Positions 33,918 to 45,181 of a stretch of 64,000 nt of DNA are shown piece by piece. The stretch lies in the NCBI GenBank assembly GCA_034231615.1, contig CM067309.1, positions 42,652,181-42,716,180 of the forward strand, written 5' to 3'. The notes below the pieces were generated by a model that had not been told where the DNA came from, did no database searches, and saw only the letters and a list, made by a program, of their open reading frames with translations. This DNA is from Meghimatium bilineatum. Lineage: Eukaryota > Mollusca > Gastropoda > Stylommatophora > Philomycidae. Each line of letters opens with the position of its first letter. Positions within the stretch are counted from its first letter, which is position 1. Position numbers and translations under genes: made by a program.

Positions 33918-34460
33918 CGTTATATTTGTTGGTGCGGAGATGACTGGTGATTGTTGTATTTGTTGGTGCGTAAATGACTGGTGATTGTTGTATTTGTTGG
34001 TGCGTAGATGACTGGTGATTTTTGTATTTGTTAGTGCGCAGATGACTGGTGATTGTTTTATTTGTTGGTGCGCAGATGACTGGTGATTGTTGTATTTGTT
34101 GGTACGCAGATGACTGGTGATTGTTGTATTTGTTGGTGCGCAGATGACTGGTGATTGTTGTATTTGTTGGTGCGCAGATGACTGGTGATTGTTGTATTTG
34201 TTGGTGCGCAGATGACTGGTGATTGTTGTATGTGTTGGTGCGCAGATGACTGGTGATTGTTGTATTTGTTGGTGCGCAGATGACTGGTGATTGTTGTATT
34301 TGTTGGTGCGCAGATGATTGGTGATTGTTGTATTTGTTGGTGCGCAGATGACTGGTGATTGTTGTATTTGTTGGTGCGCAGATGACTGGTGATTGTTGTA
34401 TGTGTTGGTGCGCAGATGACTGGTGATTGTTGTATTTGTTGGTGCGCATATGACTGGTGA
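33918..34460. repeat. 34 bp minisatellite x 16
   Basis: The core is GGTGCGCAGATGACTGGTGA. Variants GCGTAGATG, GTACGC, GTATGTG and GATTGGT are scattered. Minus frames of 223 and 230 codons are artefacts. Confidence 0.95.
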
Positions 34461-34526
34461 TTGTGCAGGCAGTCGTTTTGGTACGAATCTCATATGTGGT
34501 CTTGTTTTTGGTCCACCAGTCACCGA

Positions 34527-35555
34527 TCGACATTCTTCTTCAGCGTTCATTCTCATACTCCCACTGGATCTCACTTGTAGCGGGACACATTCTCATACTC
34601 CCACTGGATCTCACTTGTAGCGGGACACATTCTCATACTCCCACTGGATCTCACTTGTAGCAGGACACATTCTCATACTCCCACTGGATCTCACTTGTAG
34701 CAGGACACATTCTCATACTCCCACTGGATCTCACTTGTAGCAGGACACATTCTCATACTCCCACTGGATCTCACTTGTAGCAGGACACATTCTCATACTC
34801 CCACTGGATCTCACTTGTAGCAGGACACATTCTCATACTCCCACTGGATCTCACTTGTAGCAGGACACATTCTCATACTCCCACTGGATCTCACTTGTAG
34901 CAGGACACATTCTCATACTCCCACTGGATCTCACTTGTAGCAGGACAATCTCATACTCTCACTGGATCTCACTTGTAGCAGGACAATCTCATACTCTCAC
35001 TGGATCTCACTTGTAGCAGGACATTCTCATACTCCCACTGGATCTCACTGGATCTTACTGGATCTCACTGGATCTCACTTGTAGCAGGACATTCTCATAC
35101 TCCCACTGGATCTCACTGGATCTCATTGGATCTCACTTGTAGCAGGACATTCTCATCCACTGGATCTCACTGGATCTCACTGGATCTCACTGGATCTCAC
35201 TGGATCTCACGTAGCAGGACTCTCATACTCCCACTGGATCTCACTGGATCTCACTGGATCTCACTGGATCTCACTTGTAGCAGGACATTCTCATCCACTG
35301 GATCTCACTGGATCTCACTGGATCTCACTGGATCTCACTTGTAGCAGGACACATTCTCATACTCCCACTGGATCTCACTGGATCTCACTGGATCTCACTG
35401 GATCTCACTTGTAGCAGGACATTCTCATACTCCCACTGGATCTCACAGGATCTCACTGGATCTCACTTGTAGCAGGACACATTCTCATACTCCCACTGGA
35501 TCTCACAGGATCTCACTGGATCTCACTGGATCTCACTTGTAGCAGGACAATGGGT
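34527..35555. repeat. 40 bp minisatellite turning into nested 10 bp expansions
   Basis: 34540-34945 is a regular 40 bp array (ACATTCTCATACTCCCACTG...TTGTAGCAGGAC, about ten units). From 34946 the unit shortens. From 35030 a 10 bp piece inside it (TGGATCTCAC) is expanded two to five times per unit. The start (CATTCTTCTTCAGCGTTCAT) is D110 sequence, which founded the array. Confidence 0.94.
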
Positions 35556-35789
35556 CCAACTAGATTTCCAACATGATGTATACCAGAAAATGATAATTCG
35601 TTGTGTCGCCGTTTTATTTGCGCTCATGATCCGACACATCCGTCTTCGGCTCGACAGTTCTTGATGGCTTCATTGCCACATTATTTAACAGCGCTGTATT
35701 TGTTTCAGTTGTTCAGTGTTGCTAACAGTGCCGTGGCGTTAATAGACTCCAAAATGCTCGGCGTCCACTCTCCTGTGACTAAACGTGAG

Positions 35790-36020
35790 GATAAAGTCGA
35801 GGAGAGGCGAGCAAGAGGTCGGCAGAGATACAAGTGGGGGGAGAGTAACAGCATGAGATGGACAGTGTACCACTAAAGCAAGAGGTCGGCAGAGATACAA
35901 GTGGGAGACTAACAGCATGAGATGGACAGTGTTCCACTAAAGCAAGAGGCAGGGAATGTTAGAGGTCAGTTGCAGCCAAACTTCATTACGGAGACGGCAC
36001 TTGATGAAGATGATGACGTG
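35790..36020 (+). mobile_element. LINE family 1 3' end, copy d
   Basis: AGCAAGAGGTCGGCAGAGAT is duplicated (about 66 bp apart), then GCAGCCAAACTTCATTACGG and AGACGGCACTTGATGAAGAT. It is the same terminus as copies a, b, c and e. Confidence 0.8.
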
Positions 36021-36317
36021 TACTATACATTGTTTAACTATTTCTAACGTCCGTGAGACAATTTTCACCAGTATAGCTAGGAACTGTGTTACCTGTAAGG
36101 GAACACCCATGAATGTTTGTATACAGCCATCTAGACGTGGCACATATGTGAGTGTATACTTGTATCTAAGGATCGTGCTGCATGTTCATGTTTCTCAATG
36201 TGGGTCACATGACCTCCTTAGCGGCAACAGAGATGTCAAGGTGGTGGGGTCTCACGGTAAAATTGAAATTGGGGTGCATACCACTCCTGCGGGGTGTGAG
36301 GGCACTGAAAGATAACT

Positions 36318-36381
36318 ACTTGAAGAATAAACAACAAGAGTTATAGTTATATAGCTCAAAAATAAACAACAAGAGTTATAG

Positions 36382-36417
<36 letters not shown>

Positions 36418-37000
36418 ACGCTGTGTCCCTTGTTTGCCTTGCAGCGTCATGGTTGGAAGAGTTCTCTCGGATGGCCTTCTTGTGCGCTGTTTGTAAGCTT
36501 GTTCCTGTGGCTTCTTTGATTTCTGTGATCCATCTTTTACATGGTCTGCCTCTGGCTTTATAACCGTTATGTCTATGTGTCATGGCCATTTGTGGCATGC
36601 TATATGTCGGTAGTCTGAAAACGTGTGAAAACCACTTGATCTGCTGTCTTTTGATGTGTTCCAATACTGGTATTGTTTTGGTTATCTGTCTGATGTTATC
36701 GTTTCTAATTCTATCTCTTAATGACACTCCGAGTATTCTTCGTAGACATGTCATTTCTGTTGTCACTATTTTTCTTTTGTCTTGTGCTGTCATTGTCCAG
36801 GTTTGGCACTGGTAGCATAGTGATGGAATAATAATAGTCTTGTATAATGCAACTTTAGTATCTATGTTTACATTTTTGTTTTTTAAAAAGTTATAGTTAT
36901 ATAGCTCAAAAATAAACAACAAGAGTTATAGTTATATAGCTCAAAAATAAACAACAAGAGTTATAGTTATATAGCTCAAAAATAAACAACACGAGTTAGA
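36318..37000. repeat. 35 bp tandem array split by LINE family 2
   Basis: Units AGTTATAGTTATATAGCTCA + AAAATAAACAACAAG lie at about 36318-36385 and 36889-37000, on both sides of the insertion. Confidence 0.92.
36386..36888 (-). mobile_element. LINE family 2, 503 bp 5'-truncated, 12 bp TSD
   Basis: AGTTATAGTTAT flanks it at 36374-36385 and 36889-36900. The minus frame (from 36922, shared with the array) reads CYQCQTWTMTAQDKRK, ILGVSLRDRIRNDN, KWFSHVFRLP, RGRPCKRWI and stays open to the tail. The tail is (TAGA)n of about 34 bp. It is nearly identical to the hAT-nested copy at 11738-12168. Confidence 0.92.
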
Positions 37001-37255
37001 GTGACAGAGCACAAAAATGTTTTGATGACTTGTAAAGAAAAATCAATAACCTTTTTTGTGTTAGGATCCTGGGGGTCAAGGAAGAAATTGTGTCTAAAAA
37101 TTGGGCCACGGGATAAAAATAGCTTAAGAATCAATGTCTCACACGGTTGTATCAACAATACAATTGTAATATGTCATAATAGCAATAACATTGTTACTAT
37201 TTTAGTAACAATAATTATAATAGCAATAATAATACGAGTAAAAATGTAATAATAA

Positions 37256-38297
37256 TCATCATCAAGTGCCGTCTCCGCAACGAAGGTTGGCTGCAACGTA
37301 TCTGCAACATCTCCTGTCTCTTGTCTTGGTGGTGCACTCTGCTAGACTGTAACCTGTCCATCGTGTAATGTTACTCTCCCACTTGTATCTCTGCCTACCT
37401 CTTGCTCGCTTCCCTTTGACTTTACCCTCAAGTAAGGTCTTCAATAGGGTGTCATGTCTTTTAATGTGTCCAAAGTATTTTATTTGCCTGATCTTTATTT
37501 CTCTTAATAGTTCTTTCTTCATATTAAGTGTCTTTAGCACCTCTTTATTTGTTTTCTTCTCTTTCCATGATGTTCTCCCTATTCTTCTATATACCCACAT
37601 CTCAAAGGCATCAATTTTGTCTTCTAATTGTTTATTTAGTGTCCATGTTTCTGAGCCATACATTAATATGGAATAGATGTAGCATTCTATAATTCTCATT
37701 TTTAACTTGTTTGTAATTTGTTTAGATATTAATAATTTCCTCATGTCATTGAAGGTACTTTTAGCCATTCCTATTCTCCTTTTAACTTCTGTTTCACATC
37801 TGCCATCATTTGTGACTATGTGTCCAAGATATTGATACTGTTTTACTTGTTGTAGTTTCTCTCCCATTATGTTTATGTTTACCTCCTGTTCTTCAGTGTC
37901 TTTGCTGATTATCATGGTTTTTTTTTTTGAATGTTTATATCCAGTCCATATTCATTACTTGATTTATTGACTTGATCTATTAGTCTTTGTAGTTCATGTT
38001 CACTTTCTGCTAAAAGAACAGTGTCATCTGCATATCTAATGTTGTTTATTATTTTCCCATTGATCTTGAGTCCTGGTATTTCTTCTATATTTTTAAAGAT
38101 ATTCTCTGTGTAGATATTAAATAGGCTTGGTGATAAAATGCATCCTTGTCTTACCCCTCTTCTTATTTCTATGTATGGAGAGTAGCTGTTTTCACACCTT
38201 ATTGATGCAGTTTGTTCCCAATATATATTTCTAATCAGCCTGATGTCTTTTCCATCTATGCCTATTTATTGAAGACATTTGAATAATTTTTCATGTT
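37256..38297 (-). mobile_element. LINE family 1, copy e
   Basis: The minus strand carries the RT from the palm: RRGVRQGCILSPSLFNIYTE, intact YADDTVLLAES (about 38037-38005), QYLGHIVTNDGRCETE, YGSETWTLNKQLED, YFGHIKRHDTLLK, GKRARGRQRYKW and LRCGDGT, then the (TGA)n tail. The thumb frame 37915-37262 is open. A frameshift in a poly-A run near 37920 separates it from the palm. This is the least decayed family 1 copy here. Confidence 0.88.
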
Positions 38298-38299
38298 GG

Positions 38300-38378
38300 A
38301 TAATAATAGTAATAAAAACAATAATAAGAATAAAAATAGTAATATGAATAATAGAAATAATAATAATAGTTATAGTAT

Positions 38379-38409
<31 letters not shown>

Positions 38410-38411
38410 GT

Positions 38412-38461
<50 letters not shown>

Positions 38462-38465
38462 CTAT
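38300..38465. repeat. (TAA)n-rich microsatellite
   Basis: AAT/TAA triplets with interruptions lie next to the 5' end of LINE copy e. Confidence 0.9.
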
Positions 38466-38699
38466 AATATAATAGCTGTATTCTGTCAGTCTCTCCGGAA
38501 CGCTCTATAAATAATGCATTTACGTCACGGAATTTCGTGCGACAACCAATCAAAACGTTTGGTGTTGTGACTTTATTCACAGCAGACGACATTTCTGTAA
38601 GCACATGTTATTGATGCTCTATCGTGTGAACTTCTGTATCGGCTTGTGGTTAAAGTTGTATAAAATACATTCTAATTAAAATATACATATACTTGACTT

Positions 38700-40010
38700 T
38701 ATGTGATGAATGAAGATGATCCAATGCGCAAGAAAGCGTGAAAATACAAAAGAGCGAAAGACTAAATGGTTGAGTCGTAAAAGTCAAGGATCATTCGCTC
38801 GGATTCGTGCCAAAATGTTGCAGCGCATAGACAGATTTGAAAGAGAGATGCAACGAATTGATTAAGAAACCTTTCAAAAATAAAAACACGACTTGCTAAG
38901 GATGCTGATTTGCATCGGCGTCGAGCTAAGCTAGGATCACCAGCGCAGAGAAAATCGACAGGCAGTAAATAGAGAATACTAACATCGTCAGAGACAACAT
39001 GGAACTGTTGAGCAAACGCACAGACGTCGAGCTGCAATGCCGAGTCTTACGCATTGTCACAAATGCGTCAGTCAAGCAATTTGAAATGATGCAGCAAATG
39101 AGGATTGTGTTGCTGCCCAAAACTGTGGAATTGTCAATATATTATATGTCAATTTTGTGGTGCTAAAAATGTGTGGACGCAAGTTTACAAGTTGTCGCCG
39201 AAAGGGAAAGATCATGATCACAAAGCCACAAGACATCCATGGTAATAAGCTGGAGTATCCCGAGTTCCTGTGCTTGATATTCTCTGATAATACACACCCT
39301 AAATACACACATTTTCGCGAGAATATTCGCTCTTATAATAGCGATCTTTCTTTCGCGTCAATGGGAGCAAAAATTACGGATTGTCAAGGTCGATGTCCAT
39401 ATGTTTTAACTGTTCATGAACAAACTTATCATCGAACTTCTCATTTAAAAACACCATAAAACAAAGTTCCACAGTTCGCTCAGTTGTATATCTGAGTTTA
39501 CGGTTGTTACATAACATGCGAAAGAGAAATTCTTGATAAAATATATCAATTTTTTCGTCAATACAATAGACTAGCACAGTCATATCAGTTAATGAGTGAT
39601 ACTGAAACAAGAGAGATTCAGAATGCTGCTCAAACTGGAGGAGATATATCCCAACAGTAAACATGGTCTTCAAGCGCAAACTTCACTCTGATCAACCTCG
39701 CTGTAATGAACCATCTAACAAGGTTACAATGGTTTTCGTCAGCGAAGATGGAGAGCCATCTTCTAACCGTGACATTCGCTTTTTTCCATTGAATCCAGAG
39801 AATCACTGCAAAGCGGTTCATTAATATCAATATTGTTAGCTCGAATATGGATCCAATGTCATACTCGCTTTTGTTCCCATACGGTGAGACGGGTTGACAA
39901 CCATATTGATAATGTGAGCCATATCGGGGTGCGCAACCCAATCACGTTCGAAATCATGTCATCTATGCTACAATATAAACCTTCACTAACTGCTACTTTC
40001 ACTGATATTA
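38700..40010 (+). pseudogene. Helitron Rep/helicase protein relic (N-terminal part)
   Basis: The plus strand has a basic N-terminus (ARKRENTKERK, FARIRAKMLQR), then SFASMGAKI and PYVLTVHEQTYHRTSHL (39340-39450), HSDQPRCNEPSNKVTMVFVS, SNRDIRFFPLN (about 39690-39790) and SSNMDPMSYSLLFPYGETG (about 39838-39894). This is the block order of Helitron-like N-terminal domains upstream of the Rep catalytic motifs. Frameshifts and stops occur throughout. I did not find the HUH motif or helicase downstream, so the copy is truncated. Confidence 0.75.
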
Positions 40011-40019
40011 AAAACACAG

Positions 40020-40425
40020 GTCTATTGACGACAACTTTTGTCAATCCCCCCCCAACCCACTCCCTAGTCAATAACTGTCCAAGTTTTCCAGACCCACTCC
40101 TTCCCCCCCCCCCCCAAATTTTTGTCATTTTTTATGTACTATTTAGTAACACTCTTTAAGTTTGCATAAAGTTTGAATATAATGTGTATGTTATGAGATG
40201 AGAGTTTATAATATAGTGCGAAAATAGCAAATAACGATATGAAATGTAAATATATATTAATTTAATATGTAATTTCATAGAATATGTTTTCATATAATTT
40301 TACTGTTGTATACAATACTTCGTTGTTGAGGTCAATACCCCGCTACTCCTCCTTTGTCCACAACTATCATATTGTTCTGACCTAATTCCCCCCCCCCAAC
40401 TCTCCAATCTTGTTGACTACGTTTA
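40020..40425. repeat. C-run-rich repeat (also at 49070-49185)
   Basis: AACTTTTGTCAATCCCCCCC, then AATAACTGTCCAAG and a second C-run at 40105-40116. The same order (ACTTTTGTCAATC, C-run, CAACAATTGTCAAA, C-run) is seen at 49085-49160. It is probably a shared piece of an unidentified transposable element. Confidence 0.55.
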
Positions 40426-40857
40426 TAAGAAGTCCCCAAATCAGTAATTATTATTTACATGTTATATTCTATCAATTATTTTACAGATGTTATATTCTAT
40501 CCAGAACGTTATCTTCATTACGAATATTAAATGTCATGAATTCTTCCTTATCTGAAACCAACTTTTGCTGGATAACTCCGCTCTGTTCACGTCGTGTAAA
40601 AATATTCTGCATTATCTGCCTTAGTTTTAGCGTTTAATAAGCGATGGAGAAGAAATTAAAATTGAAAAATGAACGTACAAGAGATGGTCCATCGCAAGGA
40701 ATACTAAAGACCAAGAAACCACCAATTAATCAAAGCTACTAAATAATTCGATCATTCAAACAACAATCATCACTATCTCTTCAGAGCTGAGCAGGTTATC
40801 GTTTTCTGAATCAGAACAGGACACAACAGAATAAACACTCACTTAAATAGACTAATA

Positions 40858-40964
40858 ATGTGTCCACCACCTTTGTGTCCATGTGGGCATGAAGCACAGA
40901 CCGCTGAACATATCCTGCAAGAGTGCATTACAGTAAACCAGTTAAGTGAACAGCACTGGTCCAC
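40858..40964 (+). pseudogene. LINE C-terminal zinc-knuckle fragment
   Basis: CPCGHEAQTAEHILQEC is the Cys/His cluster that follows the RNase H domain in many LINEs, with EQHWSTETDIHRKLHG after it. The latter segment is the founder of the adjacent 44 bp array. Confidence 0.7.
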
Positions 40965-41478
40965 AGAGACAGACATCCACAGAAAGTTGCATGGGAGCAC
41001 TGGCTCACAAAGACAGACATCCACAGAAAGCTGCATGGGAGCACTGGCTCACAGAGACAGACATCCACAGAAAGTTGCATGGGAGCACTGGCTCACAAAG
41101 ACAGACATCCACAGAAAGCTGTATGGGAGCACTGGCTCACAGAGACAGACATCCACAGAAAGCTGTATGTGAGCACTGGCTCACAGAGACAGACATCCAC
41201 AGAAAGCTGTATGGGAGCACTGGCTCACAGAGACAGACATCCACAGAAAGCTGTATGGGAGCACTGGCTCACAGAGACAGACATCCACAGAAAGCTGTAT
41301 GGGAGCACTGGCTCACAAAGACAGACATCCACAGAAAGCTGTATGGGAGCACTGGCTCACAGAGACAGACATCCACAGAAATCTGTATGGGAGCACTGGC
41401 TCACAGAGACAGACATCCACAGAAAGCTGTATGGGAGCACTGGCTCACAGAGACAGACATCCACAGAAAGCTGTACTG
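40958..41478. repeat. 44 bp minisatellite derived from LINE coding sequence, x ~12
   Basis: Units GAGCACTGGCTCACAGAGAC...GAAAGCTGTATGG repeat the last 44 bp of the preceding zinc-knuckle region. Because 44 is not a multiple of 3, the same peptide appears in rotating frames. Confidence 0.93.
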
Positions 41479-41629
41479 TAAGACTTGAGAATCTTTCAAA
41501 TATTGTTGTTTGTTAAATGAGAGATTAAAGAATGTGACCGAGACACGATACCTTCAACCTAAGACCGGATTATATGTTGATTCACGCTATTCATCGACAT
41601 GTCGTATTTGGCATGAGCTTAGAATAAAT

Positions 41630-41850
41630 GAAAACAGTCGGCTACTGCAAGCATTAAAATGGGTATCAGATGGCACAAGATTGAAAAGCAGACCAAGACA
41701 GAACTGCTTCACAGAACAACTATCAACGAGGTTATGATTATGAGTCAGAAAACATGCAAGAACTGCACACGGTACATCGTGTCGCTCCACATGGAGAGCT
41801 CTGGTTTCTGCCCTATGTTGCCGTGTTCGGTGCTGAAGGAACATAGATAT
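41630..41850 (+). pseudogene. LINE C-terminal fragment (family 4-like)
   Basis: LQALKWVSDGTRLKSRPRQN, then TSCRSTWRALVSALCC: the same GRPR...W-VSALC ending as the LINE at 26778-27630, with stops. Confidence 0.65.
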
Positions 41851-42056
41851 ATCTTGAACTGTCTAGATTTGCTCAACTTATCTGTCATTCTCTATGAATA
41901 GGGGGGGGGATTGTGAAAGTTGACGTCAACTATGCTTTTTATATATAGAAGAATGACATTGTTTGAATGTGAAACACTTGTCTAGAACGTAATGTCATAT
42001 GTTGTTCTTGTACTGTTTATGTTTTTCAAATGTGGACAGGAGATTTCACATAATTA

Positions 42057-42425
42057 AACTGATTGGTAGACTGATTTTGTGTCTGTTGTTGACAAAAGGG
42101 GGGGGGGACAAACTGATTTTGTGACTGTTGTTGACATGGGGGCGGGGGGCAAACTGATTTTGTGCCTGTTGTTGACATGGGGGCGGGGGGCAAACTGATT
42201 TTGTGCCTGTTGTTGACATGGGGGCGGGGGGCAAACTGATTTTGTGCCTGTTGTTGACATGGGGGCGGGGGGCAAACTGATTTTGTGCCTATTGTTAACA
42301 CGGGGGGGGGGGCAAACTGATTTTGTGCCTATTGTTGACATGGGGGCGGGGGGCAAACTGATTTTGTGCCTATTGTTAACATGGGGGGTAGACTGATTTT
42401 GTGACTGTTGTTGACATGGGGGCGG
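42057..42425. repeat. 41 bp G-rich minisatellite x 9
   Basis: The core is GGGGGGCAAACTGATTTTGT with variable G-runs (7-10). Quadruplex-forming potential on the plus strand. Confidence 0.93.
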
Positions 42426-42469
42426 GATGGGGCGTTACATTTTGGTAAAGAATTGTTCAAGTAGCTACG

Positions 42470-42515
42470 GACAGCCCCTTATGAACAGGAGTTCAAATCT
42501 CGTATGTTGCCACGT
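42470..42515 (+). other. Possible tRNA-like B-box segment
   Basis: AGGAGTTCAAATCTC resembles a B box and TACGGACAGCCCC lies upstream. There is no A box at the correct spacing that I trust. Confidence 0.15.
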
Positions 42516-42547
42516 GATATTTATAATATGGACAGACATCTAACACT

Positions 42548-42776
42548 ATAGAACATGAAATGAAAGAACATGAAATGGAAGAACATGAAATGAAAGAACA
42601 TGAAATGAAAGAACATGAAATGAAAGAACATGAAATGAAAGAACATGAAATGAAAGAACATGAAATGAAAGAACATGAAATGAAAGAACATGAAATGAAA
42701 GAACATGAAATGGAAGAACATGAAATGAAAGAACATGAAATGAAAGAACATGTAATGGAAGAACATGAAATACTGA
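42548..42776. repeat. 15 bp tandem repeat x 15
   Basis: The unit is GAACATGAAATGAAA with four GGA variants. MKEHE and MFFHF repeats are artefacts. Confidence 0.95.
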
Positions 42777-42779
42777 GGT

Positions 42780-43130
42780 AATTACTCTGTCCCAGATAAA
42801 CAAAAGTGAAAGAAAACCTCTACAGAACTCTGAACTCACAATCAACTGAACTCACAGTCAAGTTCATACTGGTATAGGAGGCACTCTTTCAGATATAGAC
42901 ATGTTTCAGGAGAGTGAACGTTTGTTTCGATCCCAAGGAGTAACGAGTATTTATAGCTCTTTTTTTGAGTAAACCTTTGTTTAGCAATTTTATTACCCCC
43001 AACCACTTTTTTTTCTTTACGCGCCATCCAACACCCCCACCCCACCCATCCCGTTGTTTCTAGCACTGTCGCATTTACAATGTTCAATTATAATCAGATT
43101 TTATATATTGTTAACCCGTAATGTACAATC
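42780..43130. other. No gene recognised
   Basis: Unique sequence between two arrays, with a C-rich patch near 43030-43052. Confidence 0.45.
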
Positions 43131-43250
43131 AATAAAAACTATAAACAATAAAAACTATAAACAATAAAAACTATAAACAATAAAAACTATAAACAATAAA
43201 AACTATAAACAATAAAAACTATAAACAATAAAAACTATAAACAATAAAAA
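43128..43250. repeat. 16 bp tandem repeat x 8
   Basis: The unit is AATAAAAACTATAAAC, essentially perfect. Confidence 0.95.
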
Positions 43251-43319
43251 CACATGTCCCGTGCCGTGTGACGTTGGTTATCGTGGCTTCAATCAGAACA
43301 TAGCGCTGCACAAATCATA

Positions 43320-43850
43320 TTCAAATATACAATATTTATACAACTCTGTGTTATCAATGTCAGACATGGACACTAACTAAAGAACAAGAGAGAAAGTTTA
43401 CAGCGTGTGAAATGAGATGTCTAAGAAAAGCAACAAACAGAACAAGAAGAGATCATGTGAGAAATGAGGAGATTACAAGAACTGTTGGAACAACATCAAT
43501 AGTCAAGTAATATTTAAAAACGGGAGATTGAAATGTGTTCCGTCACCTAATGAAAATAAGACATTTATTGGCCAGCGGCAAGAGTATACAAATTGATAAT
43601 GGAAATAGCACGATGCAGATGAAGACCAAGAAGAAGGTGGATTGAAGGAGTTACCAATATTCTGACACGGCACAGTATTACTACATATCAACAAGTGACA
43701 AAAAGTGCCATAGCCTGAAAATCCATGGTCATTCAATCCTGCGACACCTCACAGTAAAAGCAGAGAAAAGAGAATAGACAGACAGATAGACCGACCGACA
43801 CACAGACAGACAAACAGACAGACAGACAAACAAACAGACAGACAGATAGT
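43320..43850 (+). pseudogene. LINE family 2-like fragment with (GACA)n tail
   Basis: It reads LCYQCQTWTLTKEQERKFTA, CEMRCLRKATNRTRRDHVRN and EEITRTVGTTSIVK, then a stop. It is diverged from the 11738 and 36386 copies but collinear. It ends in GACAGACAGATA repeats (about 43775-43848) rather than TAGA. Confidence 0.75.
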
Positions 43851-44027
43851 ACTCTAAGGTAAAAAAAAAAACTCTCAGCATCTTGTGAAAAGAAGAGACA
43901 CGCAGTATCTCAGCCCCGGAATAGCTAAGAAGTCACGGATAGACCAACAATCCATCTGTAGTGGTTATCCATACCCGAACTGTGCAAGAACATTGCAGAC
44001 AGAATATGTCTTATTAGTCATCTACCA

Positions 44028-44580
44028 ACTCATAATCAATGATTGAACTCATAATCAATGATTGAACTCATAATCAATGATTGATCTCATAATCAATGAT
44101 TTAACTCATAATCAATGATTTAACTCATAATCAATGATTGAACTCATAATCAATGATTGAGCTCATAATCAATGATTGAGCTCATAATCAATGATTGAGC
44201 TCATAATCAATGATTGAGCTCATAATCAATGATTGAGCTCATAATCAATGATTGAGCTCATAATCAATGATTGAACTCATAATCAATGATTGAACTCATA
44301 ATCAATTATTGAACTCATAATCAATTATTGAACTCATAATCAATGATTGAACTCATAATCAATGATTGAACTCATAATCAATGATTGAACTCATAATCAA
44401 TGATTGAACTCATAATCAATGATTGAACTCATAATCAATGATTGAACTCATAATCAATGATTGAACTCATAATCAATGATTGAACTCATAATCAATGATT
44501 GAACTCATAATCAATGATTGAACTCATAATCAATGATTGAATTCATAATCAATGATTGAATTCATAATCAATGATGGAAC
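44028..44580. repeat. 19 bp minisatellite x ~29
   Basis: The unit is GATTGAACTCATAATCAAT. A run of GAGCTC variants sits in the middle and ATTATTG and GAATTC variants occur in blocks, as expected from local unit duplication. Confidence 0.96.
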
Positions 44581-44684
44581 TCTAATTGAATTTCAAAGTG
44601 GATGTAAAAAAATTGTCATCATCATTATGTGATGGACAAATATTAACAACTGTAACAAAACAATTATGTCTTTCCGCAGCCTTC

Positions 44685-45170
44685 TATTTCGTATGCTGTC
44701 AGTCATTTACGATACCGATGTTCTCCCATGCCACAATGCTATGTTGTCAAGCATCTTCTCTCTTGTGTTTCCTCTAACCCTCTTGCTCGCTAACTTCCCT
44801 ATTGTTACAACGTGTTCCATCATTCCTCCTATATGATATGTCCACAAAATGTGAACCGTCTCTTTCTGATTCAAGTAAGCAGCTCCAGTTTTGATTTAGC
44901 AACTCTCAAGATATCTTCACTACCAGTTTTATATTTAGCAACTCTCAAGATATCTTCACTACCAGTTTTATATTTAGCAACTCTCAAGATATCTTCACTA
45001 CGAGTTTTATATTTAGCAACTCTCAAGATATCTTCACTACCAGTTTTATATTTAGCAACTCTCAAGATATCTTCACTACGAGTTTTATATTTAGCAACTC
45101 TCAAGATATCTTCACTACCAGTTTTATATTCCATTGTTTTCTTAAATTCTTCCAAGAACATTTGTCTGCT
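44685..45170 (-). pseudogene. LINE family 5 C-terminal fragment with internal 39 bp array
   Basis: It is the inverse of the plus-strand fragment at 391-742 (GGCATGGGAGAACATCGGTA near both ends). Its coding segment ED-ILRVAKYKTGS is expanded six times. Confidence 0.75.
44888..45138. repeat. 39 bp array derived from LINE coding sequence, x 6
   Basis: Units GCAACTCTCAAGATATCTTC + ACTACCAGTTTTATATTTA alternate C/G at one site. 39 is a multiple of 3, so the 13-residue repeat stays in frame on the minus strand. Confidence 0.94.
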
Positions 45171-45181
45171 GATACATCATT

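Noticed and set aside
33862-34574. 223- and 230-codon minus frames
   Set aside because: They arise from the 34 bp minisatellite in two registers.
36582-36815. Plus frame inside 36386-36888
   Set aside because: It is the antisense shadow of LINE family 2.
42470-42515. tRNA gene candidate
   Set aside because: Only a B-box-like string is visible. No cloverleaf or A box at the right spacing.
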